Shown here in pieces: positions 18,754-26,934 of a stretch of 26,934 nucleotides of DNA (positions within the stretch are counted from its first letter, which is position 1; every line of letters starts with the position of its first letter). Source of the DNA: Elysia marginata (taxonomy: Eukaryota > Mollusca > Gastropoda > Plakobranchidae). The DNA lies in assembly GCA_019649035.1 (NCBI GenBank), contig BMAT01011396.1, positions 252,766 to 279,699 on the forward strand, in the 5' to 3' direction. The position numbers were made by a program, and so were the translations under genes. The notes beneath the pieces were generated by a model. The model was not told where the DNA came from. It was given only the letters and a program-made list of their open reading frames with translations, and made no database searches.

Positions 18754-21669
18754 ATTTGAAGATTTGGCCAGAGAACAAAAGTTGATTATTGAGAAACTGA
18801 AAGTTTTAGCATTGTACATATCGGTAAAGTTGCAGACCAAAAAAAATTTTCTTTCACATTTGAATTGTAACTGGTTTTATTATGTTAATCTTTTTTTTAA
18901 TTGAAAATGCATCTTTTTTTAAAAGTAAAAACTCTTTGTGGTCAGAATTTTCAGAGTGGTATGAGAGATTTTTCACAAAGACATGGAGCTGAAATTATCA
19001 ACTGCTCTTATTGATTCTTTTGCTTAAAAGGTAAAGTTTAAACTACCACCCTCTTACTTTCATGTATCTGTCCTGTGAACATGAACGTGAAAGTTTGTTT
19101 AACCCTAGAAGCGTTAATGTTAATCTTTTGCGTCAAAATTTCCCTGGGGGCTGTTAAATAAAGAAGGGTGATGTGAAGTACATGTACATGTAATTCTATC
19201 CCATAGTCTTGCGCAGGGTAAATCCACCTACACGCCTTTGATAGGATCCTCAGATTAAGGGAACGTAACTGGATAAATTTTTTTGTGTGCTGTTTTGTCT
19301 TCCTTGGTTTCTAGACAACTTGCACTAAAACTTAACTATGTAACATGCTGTGTTTAGCTGTTAGAAGGGGGTGGAATTACCCCAGATCACACAACTTCCC
19401 GTTTTTCGGCTGATCACAGTTCTAGGAATATGAGTCTTATCCTGTTACCCTTACCATATAAATATAAGATTCATCTTTTCACATTCACACTTAGCAGAGA
19501 TTGGAGACATGAGGAGAGTGGTATGCTGTGAGCCTTAGAGTACGGTAGATAAAGCTTTGAAAGCAATTTTATTGCATCACCTATAATGTAGCCTACATTT
19601 CACACAGACCAGTTGTGTCTCAAAAATTTGTCTTACCCACCAGCCTTTACAATGAGTAACAAAGAAAAAGCTATGTCAAAAGTTTCTTTCCCTTACAATC
19701 CTTTAAGAAAATTTTGCTTCCATTTCTAATGAATGAAACAAATTTCAAACATTTTACATGTACATGTACTAGATTTGTGCATGCTTTTACAAATTTAAAA
19801 GTGGCTCATTAGACTGGTTGGGAACAAATCTAAAGACTTTTATTGCTCTGTATTCTACAAAGTACTAATACATGTAGTCACAATTTTTCAATCTTGCTTT
19901 CTTTCATTTCACACCTCTAACTTTTCCCAAACTCAAAGGCAAGCATGTTACATGTTTCATAGTTTATTTTCACAGTATAGTTTCATGTTCCTCATTAAAT
20001 TTTATAACATTTTAAAAACCACTTGATAGTTGGGCTTTATAGCCCCACATAAAATTCAAAGACACTACGTTTGTAAGTGGTAAGCCTTGTTCTTTTGTAT
20101 AACTTAATGAAGTATCTTAAAAAGGAACTACACTTATCAACACAACCTGATGTTATCAAATTCAGTGTGGTTTAGACAATTTACAGCTGATAAATAAAAA
20201 ACAGTGTCTCTAAGTTTTAACATCAGAATTTTAAAATAAAAATTTGGATTTTATCACATGAAAAAATAGGTTAAGTTTGGAATTTTTTACTGTTGATATC
20301 AATGATAATGATGTTTGATAGTTATGTTTACATACCCCGGTATATGTAAATTATATTGCATACTTGTTAATAACTTAGTATGATCAGAATTACTATGAAA
20401 CATATAAATTTAAAAAGAATATCGTCACTGTGCTACTGCTAGTAAAAATGCATATCTTGCCATGCATTGTAAGATCATCAGTGTTCAGTAGATAATTATC
20501 TGGCATGGTCAATTCCAAAGATTTGTAACTCAATTATCTTAGAAGGCCTCCATGTATGTAAACAAGATAAGCCTTTAAGTTTAACTTTAAGGTCCAGAGT
20601 TAATTTTTTTCTTAAAGTCTATAAAAAGTATAAAAATGAGATATATGCCATTTTGCTAGCACAGTGACAATATAAAATTGATAAAAAGATTACAAAAAAA
20701 AAACAAGTAAAATGTTACATCAGCTTTTACAGGTAGCAATAAACTGATGAGGAAATGCTTTTAAGCCTTAAGACACCTTTTTATGGTGGTCATTATTTTG
20801 AGAAGAAATTTGGATTTATGTAGTCATCAAGAAAATTTAATAATAACATCATAATGAGAACAGACAAAAGCCTACCTTAAACTTAGGACAAAATACTGTA
20901 GTTATAACATTTTTATAGAGGTCTAAAACAAGATTGAACTGCTCAGGATAATGGTAGAGTTAGTGAGTTACATTATAATTTTTATACCTTAAGAGTTTCA
21001 CTCTAAAAAAATACTTATCCTTACTTAAATTATCCAAAATACAAATTTTTACATTCACGGAGGTCCGACATAAGGCTATCCGTAAAAGTTTGAACAAGGA
21101 ACCAAAGTACATGTATGTAGGCTACATGCGTTTGTGCAAAGTGGCTCGGAAAAAAATGCAAAATTGGTTTGGAAAAAAGTTACATATGTCAATTGTCAGC
21201 TAAATACTTAACGGATGTCTCAATATCAATGGGATGGAGTGGGATGTCGCAAATTTCACTGAACAAGGCGTCGATATTAAAACAATGCATTTTTTTAAAC
21301 TTTCAAATGTTCGAATTTGCTTTAGTTTCTCAACATTTATGGGAAAACCTGAGAGAGACTCTTTCGTTTTAAAATATGGAGCAAAAGCGGGATGAATCTA
21401 CCAAGTTTAAAAGGGGCTTTCTTAAATAAAATTTCCTAATCCAACTCACTTGCACTGGCTGCAAGACAAATCAATGTGTTTAGATTTAATGTCCAATCAA
21501 AATTCCCTGTCAAAAAAGTTTTCCTACTTGCATAAAAAGTATTATTTCTGTAAAATATCCTCACCATATTATTGCTATTTGTAACCAGATGTAATAATCC
21601 ATATGTACATTGTTTTTAAGTTGCCATCAACGTAATTTTGGGCACATGACATTTGCACTATTCTCTTTT

Positions 21670-23043
21670 CTAGAGATAACCCATATTTTCATAATCTAGG
21701 AATTCATCTATAACCGAATGATTATTCGGTTCTACTCTTGCGGAAGTTACTGGATTCATATAGTCTGAAGAAGACCGATCAGGTTTTTCCTGCGAAATAA
21801 AGTTATCTAATAATTCAAAAGATTGTTCTAATTCTAAATCCTCAAAGGAGTCAAATAAAGGACTTGAATAATTTTGTGAATCCATCAAGATGGAATTCAT
21901 GTCAGGGTCTTGAAAGATGTTCGATATAGCATCATCAGATCCAGCTGAACTTAAACCACTGTCAGTTTCAACTGACGATATAGTGTATTCAACATTTTGT
22001 TGATTGTTGACGAAACCAATGGCTGAGATTTCATCGACAAGATTTTTTGCCCTGTTGATGGAATCAAGGGAAATTGCCGGTGTTTCTTGTAAGATTACAC
22101 TTTCAGTATTAGAACATGGAGACATGCTGTCTGTTTCTTGTTGTTGGAGATTTATCTTTGAAAGATATGATGGTCTTGAAATGACTTCATTCTGAGCAGA
22201 AAGATTTTTCTGAATGCTAGGATGTACAAGGGTATCATTATCACTGGTAGATTCTGCAGCAATGCTTGATGGAAGTATATTATTATCTTTTAACGCAAAA
22301 CTATCCAAAATCATTGGTTGCTGTATGCTACATGAAACTGATGGATGAAGAGAAACTGGGATACTTTGAGCTGACTGAAAAGCTAAGAACATTGGAGTAG
22401 AGGGTTTTGGCATGATATGCCTTGGCCTACAGGATTTGTGGTCTGTATTTTCAATTCTACTACTATTAGCATTACACGTACTTTTTGAAAGAGTTTTAGC
22501 TGTTCTTTTTGGTTTTTTTATTTCTTTATTTAGTTGAGATAATGCATCATTTGCTGATCTCTTATTGTTTGTCATCATTTCTGTTACGTTTTTCAGCAAA
22601 GCTGTTATTTCTTGACCAAGAGTGCAAAAAGACAGTTCTCTTGAATTGACATTTTTGACTAGATCATCCTCAAATTTTTTTAATTGGTCCCTGAAGTGCA
22701 AATAAGATACAATTTGATGGGCATGTTTGGTATTCTGTCTTACTAGCTTTATTAAATTCCTTACTTCCTCTACTTTCTCTCTTTTCTCTGAGGGCATATG
22801 ATCCAGTAACCATTCACATTTTGCCTTTAGTTTTGGCAATGAATCTTTCTCTTTGCCCGTTGGACTCCTCCAAGGTCCCAGTTTATTTTTATCCCAGTTT
22901 TTTGGTGGATCTCCCCAAAAACGTTGATGGCTTTTTTCCTTATTTACAAACAATCGACTTAATTCAATGGTCATCAAAACATAGAAGTCTTTCTCGTGGT
23001 ACGACTTTATCTTGGGCGTATCGAAGTCGACCGAGTCACTCAT
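21670..23043 (-). CDS. Intronless orphan gene, 457-aa predicted nuclear protein with acidic C terminus
   Basis: Single open frame starting at ATG 23043-23041 (context CAAGATGA, A at -3) and ending at 21670. I chose this ATG because the frame upstream has no earlier ATG and meets an in-frame TAG. Family not recognised. Residues 15-160 are charged and helical, with a Trp-rich segment (RFWGDPPKNW, GPWRSPTG at 41-63) and WLLDHMP, then likely coiled coil (about 85-160). KEIKKPKRTAK (173-183) looks like a nuclear localisation signal. From 185 on it is Ser/Thr/Asn-rich and disordered, with DSGLSS (361-366), which fits the DSGxxS phosphodegron consensus. Acidic-hydrophobic clusters follow (DAISNIF, PLFDSFEDLELEQSFELLDN) that resemble activation domains. 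A transcriptional or chromatin role is inference. The lack of introns beside multi-exon neighbours may mean a retrocopy origin or simply a compact gene. Confidence 0.85.
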   Translation of the reverse strand: MSDSVDFDTPKIKSYHEKDFYVLMTIELSRLFVNKEKSHQRFWGDPPKNWDKNKLGPWRSPTGKEKDSLPKLKAKCEWLLDHMPSEKREKVEEVRNLIKLVRQNTKHAHQIVSYLHFRDQLKKFEDDLVKNVNSRELSFCTLGQEITALLKNVTEMMTNNKRSANDALSQLNKEIKKPKRTAKTLSKSTCNANSSRIENTDHKSCRPRHIMPKPSTPMFLAFQSAQSIPVSLHPSVSCSIQQPMILDSFALKDNNILPSSIAAESTSDNDTLVHPSIQKNLSAQNEVISRPSYLSKINLQQQETDSMSPCSNTESVILQETPAISLDSINRAKNLVDEISAIGFVNNQQNVEYTISSVETDSGLSSAGSDDAISNIFQDPDMNSILMDSQNYSSPLFDSFEDLELEQSFELLDNFISQEKPDRSSSDYMNPVTSARVEPNNHSVIDEFLDYENMGYL

Positions 23044-23169
23044 CTTGAATTGATGCGTAATGCACAACTTTGAAATTGCAAATACCTGCTAATGCCAAGG
23101 TTTGCAAACAAGTTGAGAATTCAGAGAGTGTATATATATGTAATTCAGTGATACAACATAAACTGTGTG

Positions 23170-23550
23170 AAATCGCAGAGATCAAACGCTTTTTTCTTTG
23201 TGTGGCCCGAGAGCCAGTAAGAGAAACTGCGGGTGCGTAGTCCTTCAGCCAGCATCAGGCTCAACATCGAAGACACCTTGCTGCGAAGGCCATCCTTTTC
23301 CAGCAATCTGCTGCCGTAGGGAAGAAGCTGGGCCATTTTTCCAACTAGTCCCCTGTGAAACGTCTTTGCTGCTGAGGATGTCTGCTGACTGCGGACGCCA
23401 CCCACCCCCAACAATCCAGTACCAGAAAGAAGAAGTTGGACTTCTTTGTGATCTTCTTCTCGGAGTCCAACAAATTCCTTCTGGCACATTTTGGCCGCTG
23501 GGAATGCCCATAGAATCCTCACTGCCTCAGGCTTCTGTTTGTCCTCATTA
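23170..23550 (-). other. GC-rich block open on both strands, degenerate internal repeat
   Basis: A roughly 380-bp segment with clearly higher GC than its surroundings, lying about 130 bp upstream of the orphan gene's ATG. It has stop-free stretches of 88-125 codons in two minus frames and one plus frame, none starting at a convincing ATG. In one minus frame there are two related units of about 35 residues (QLLLSGTGLLGVGGVRSQ and QLLPYGSRLLEKDGLRSK), so the DNA contains an imperfect repeat of about 105 nt. It could be an exon of an unknown gene, a transposon fragment, or the orphan gene's promoter or 5' UTR region. I cannot decide. Confidence 0.35.
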
Positions 23551-24020
23551 ACCTATATGAAGGATATTTACCAAAAAAAAGAGAATTAGTATTTAAAGTG
23601 AGAAAATTACCTACATATACTATTATGTAATACTAATTAATTATATAGGCCCTACATGTCTCAAAACCTCGCCCTAATGAGTCTGAAGACAGCATCCAAA
23701 ACATTTGTTTGTTTGTTTTTTCAAAGATCATTTTAAGACATTTAATCATCTTACTTAATTTAATAATCAATAAAAATATGCCAACTTATCCATATGAGTC
23801 GCATTTTGCAATATTCCCATGACAAGGCACTGATGTTTATTGTAAACAATATACTTTGATGATCTTCCAAATACATGTAGTAAAATTTGCATTAAATTGT
23901 CACAATTTTTACAAAGATATTAGAATTTCCGAGATCCGACTCACTTGAGTTGAATTTCTCACAATATTTTTTACCCTAAGGGCCCTTCACTCAAGCTTCA
24001 GGTGTATTTAGACTGTTATA

Positions 24021-24090
24021 GAGTGCAGTGAGTGGTTAGTCAATTAATAGTGTAGTCGACTACTATTCAGAAGGTCCTGGGTTCCATTTC
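24021..24090 (+). repeat. Degenerate tRNA-like (old SINE head) sequence
   Basis: GTGCAGTGAGTGGTTAG resembles a box A region, and GGTCCTGGGTTCC about 45 nt later resembles a box B arm. Several consensus positions are lost. No body or duplication was recognised. Confidence 0.25.
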
Positions 24091-24740
24091 ATTCATAGGC
24101 AAATTTCACGACACTAATTAGAAAGGTAGGTCTCTTTGACACTAGCAAAAGCAAACTACATCACTATGCCATGGAGAAGCTAATCTTGTTCCCAAATGCT
24201 CATATTGAGTAGCCTACATCATATGACGAAGTTTGGTTGGTACTTTACACTACGGTAAGTCATTAGTGTAGTGTAGACTTGGCTGCTCAGTCAAAAGTTG
24301 GTTTAGTTCAGTTTCACTTTGAGTTCCCTGGGAAGGAAAAAAAACACATTTACAGTAATTACACTAGTTTATTATTTCAGTCAGTGCGTACCAAATTAGT
24401 AGGCCTATCGAGTATACACAAGACAGTATGAGTTGTGATACTTTTCCTCTTTCATTAGCATTTTACTATTAAAAAAAACGCTTATATTTTAGTAAGCCCT
24501 ACCGTTGCAGTATTTCTAGCCCACAAGAACTATATTGAGATTTCATTCTTTATAATTATTACATGTATTTAAATTAAAACTGGGTAACTTAGTTTTATCT
24601 CAAAGGCGTGTGCGTTTCTCCCTGTACATATATCGTTATCAATAAACAAATAAAAACTACGGGTAACTTTAAGTTTAAGTAAAGTTTACCTCAAAGGGCT
24701 ATCCGTGAAATTGAAAACGCAGAGTTCATATTGGAGTTCC

Positions 24741-24941
24741 ATTTTGAGAATTAAAAAAAAAAATAGACGGTAACTAAACTTCAAGACTTGACAAGACGGC
24801 TGACTTGGACAAATGTAACGGTAAAGTGGTAAACTGTCTTCGCCTATTTTGAGAATTAGAAAAAATAGACGGTAACTAAACTTCAAGACTTGACCAGGCG
24901 GCCGAATACGTGACAAATGCAACGGTAAACTGTCTTCGCTT
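24741..24941. repeat. Tandem duplication, unit about 100 bp
   Basis: Two adjacent copies (24741-24845 and 24846-24941) share ATTTTGAGAATTA, ATAGACGGTAACTAAACTTC, AAGACTTGAC and AACGGTAAA...CTGTCTTCGC. They differ by small indels and substitutions. Confidence 0.93.
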
Positions 24942-25130
24942 AAATCCTGGATTTTATGGTATAAATATCAGCCAATAAAATCATGTTAGAGGGTTTAACC
25001 TACATGTAGCTCATTTACCATTGGCCAAGTGCCAGATCAGCTCAAGGCTTTATCAACTTTTTTTCCCAGCCCCTGATGAGTGGTTCGTTCCTTGAACTAA
25101 GCGTAGGCCCCTAGTTCAGTGGTTCTCAAA

Positions 25131-25435
25131 GATTTGGTTGGTTGTTTGAATTTTAACGTCTCTTTTCAACTACAATATTATATCAGAGACGGCGCTTGGG
25201 ACAATTGAAATCGTGCTGCCACACTGTGATGTACGGAGCGCTGCATACACCACACCCAGTCACATTATCCTGATACCGGGCCGACCCGACTTAGCACTAA
25301 ATCCATAATGCTACGCACCAGGCGGATCAGCTACTAATACCAATTTTAAAGTCCTTGGTTTGACTCGGCCGGGGATCGAACCCGTACCTCCCGATCTCTG
25401 AGCGAGTGTCTTTACCGCAAGGCCACAGAGCCGGT
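25131..25435 (-). mobile_element. tRNA-derived SINE, family A copy 3
   Basis: Minus strand; close match along its whole length to the copy at 2292-2595. Box B GGTTCGATCCC (25382-25372) is intact. Box A reads TGGCCTTGCGG (25425-25415), with one consensus A changed to T. Tail ends CAAACAACCAACC. No obvious target-site duplication. Confidence 0.9.
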
Positions 25436-26706
25436 ATAGAATCTATGAATAGCGATTTCCTAAGAAATGTTTAAAGTAGCACCTATGGTGTTGAGCTTCC
25501 CATAGTAGAAGTTCTTGTTGTTGATTTTTTTCACTGTTATACATATTAGATTTTACTCACATAGGAGTAGCGATTGAAGCTCATTACCCCATCATTCTGA
25601 CAAAATCTGTTCATAGTATTAACGCCTGAGTAACGCTGGTACTCCTATGGGTTTTTGTTAACATTTTTCTCGTTTTAGTGCCATTTTGTTCTGATTCGTA
25701 AAGTATTCCCTGGCAATGTATTGCCCAAAGTCGCCAAATGAGCCTAAATATTATAGCCTTTTGATGAACGACTGCATTTTAGAATAAAATTGTAAATTTT
25801 TTCAAAGTATGTCAAGTTCATGTATTTAGGTTCTCATTTCACATAGCTTACCCTACGGTCGTATTGAATGTGTTTAATTGTTATATTTCATTGTATCAAC
25901 ATGTATTGTATGCAGACCAATTCTGCCCAAAACTCGCATGTGCAAGATCGACGTAGTAAAAGAAGGGCCTGTACAATGATGAGAAGGAGCAACGGTGCAA
26001 TGATAATCATTATCAAGTTTTAGATATTTGACATTGAGTAGAATTTTTCTCCATTTCAGACTCAGATTGTTCCCTGCTCAGGCAGAAGCAGCAATGAATC
26101 TCCACCCCCAGTCTTACCCCTTCCTTGAGTTTTGGTAAATCTAGCTAATTACAAATACGAGCCACCAACTCTAAATTTCGATAACTTTTGAACATGCGTT
26201 AAAACGTTTAAATGTTAAATAACGAAAATTTTAAAAGCGTAAACAAAAAGGAATACCTAGCTAAAGGCATTTTTTTTTTATTTTAACATGTGCTTGTAAA
26301 AATAAAGTGTCAATAGTGACCAGAAAGATATAAACAGGCAGCCAAACCTTACTCATAGAAATTCTTTCGAAAATATGTTGAAATACATTCCATATGACTT
26401 GAATACATGTATCAAATTTACGCACAAGGACACTCGCATGACCAACACGAAGCAAACTTCATAAAATGTTATACCATTAACCTCAAAAGAATGAATAGTT
26501 ATTGGCCATAAAGCATAATTATATCGATCCTTTTTTTGTTTTCTGCAAAACTTTATAAAAAGTTCCGACTTTGTCAATATGTATGTATAACCTCTTTTGG
26601 TTTTTATATGCAGTGATTATGCACGTAAAAGATATATAGAATTTTTTTGAAAAATCGTAGCTTTCAGGTAGTAGATCTATATCTATCTTTGTTTTGTCGG
26701 AAGCAT

Positions 26707-26754
26707 ACCAGTTTGTCACAGGACCAGTTTGTCACAGGACCAGTTTGTCACAGA
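26707..26754. repeat. 16-bp direct repeat, three copies
   Basis: ACCAGTTTGTCACAGG occurs at 26707, 26723 and 26739 (last base altered in the third copy). Confidence 0.95.
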
Positions 26755-26934
26755 CCAAGTTTGACTTATTGTCAGGCACAACTCGCCTTGACTGGCCCAA
26801 ATGTGCCCTGCATATTGGAATATTTTAAAAATATTTTTTTTATTTTCTTTTTCAAGGGTGTAACAGAAAAAAAATTGATACAAAGTACAATGCAAAAATA
26901 AAATAAAATAATCAGCCAAATAGAGGATAGTGGC

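Larger units (their letters stand above)
16185..21669. other. Region between convergent ANAPC16 and orphan gene, no recognised gene
   Basis: 5.5 kb AT-rich. It must contain the ANAPC16 3' UTR and the 3' UTR of the orphan gene. AATAAA hexamers near 19156 and 20196 (plus strand) and on the minus strand near 19841 and 19968 are too scattered to assign; an ATTAAA on the minus strand at 21490-21485 is about 180 nt past the orphan stop codon. Also present are a 35-bp minisatellite, a family C SINE and an inverted-repeat element. The stretch from 18760 to 21669 shows nothing else I can name apart from ACATGTACATGTA-type repeats (19181, 19757). Confidence 0.65.
23558..26934. other. Right-hand repeat-rich region without a confirmed gene
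   Basis: AT-rich. Contents: a degenerate tRNA-like head (24021-24090), a tandem duplication (24741-24941), a family A SINE (25131-25435), a weak candidate exon (26060-26138) and a 16-bp triple repeat (26707-26754). Open frames here are short and begin at non-ATG codons. Confidence 0.65.

Noticed and set aside
19651..19731. Small ATG frame (about 26 codons)
   Set aside because: Too short, no conserved features, no UTR or splice evidence.
21169..21372. 67-codon plus-strand open frame
   Set aside because: Starts at a non-ATG codon, no splice or family support; length is not unusual by chance.
23044..23067. N-terminal extension of the orphan protein (eight more codons from TTG)
   Set aside because: The extension starts at a non-ATG codon; the ATG at 23043 has a good context and is the first ATG after an in-frame TAG.
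26707..26754. CRISPR-like array
   Set aside because: Units are directly adjacent without spacers and the genome is animal; it is a simple tandem repeat.

Overview
The window is animal (metazoan) nuclear DNA: AT-rich, with small GT-AG spliced exons, long introns and intergenic space filled with LINE remnants, tRNA-derived SINEs, inverted-repeat DNA-transposon ends and minisatellites. The (CTAGAT)n-type palindromic hexamers, ACATGTAC-type repeats and SINE/LINE mix recall gastropod mollusc genomes. That assignment is inference from general appearance; the gene content alone supports only 'invertebrate animal'.

Left third (1-6016, minus strand): the 5' six coding exons of a ZDHHC6-type palmitoyltransferase. 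I rebuilt them exon by exon as 281 continuous codons with consistent phases. They include the first two membrane segments, the complete zinc-binding DHHC cysteine-rich domain, membrane segments 3-4 and the start of the C-terminal SH3-like region. The 3' end of the gene lies left of base 1. Its introns hold a SINE with a 13-bp target-site duplication, a truncated LINE with a 12-bp target-site duplication, and degenerate minisatellites.

Centre (6017-10422): a 4.4-kb gap between two divergently transcribed genes. No first exon or promoter can be fixed. It is strongly enriched in TAGATCTAG-type palindromes and carries repeated GGTGYGRRTAAT hairpin motifs and long polypyrimidine tracts.

Plus-strand gene (10423-16184): a 98-codon, three-coding-exon gene that I identify as ANAPC16, the smallest-type subunit of the anaphase-promoting complex. 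Its 4.9-kb second intron has absorbed a decayed CR1/L2-like LINE, two SINEs from different families and pogo/Tigger-like ends.

Right part: 16185-21669 has no recognisable gene but holds a 35-bp minisatellite, a third SINE family with an 11-bp target-site duplication and a small inverted-repeat element. At 21670-23043 (minus) lies a single-exon 457-aa orphan gene with a basic, helical N-terminal half, an apparent nuclear localisation signal, a DSGLSS phosphodegron-like motif and an acidic activation-domain-like C terminus; I do not recognise the family. Upstream of it is a GC-rich block open on both strands (about 23170-23550) of unknown nature. The remainder (to 26934) is repeat-rich, with another SINE copy, a tandem duplication of about 100 bp and one weak candidate terminal exon.

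The genes are not an operon. ZDHHC6 and ANAPC16 lie head to head, and the orphan gene is transcribed toward ANAPC16 (tail to tail).
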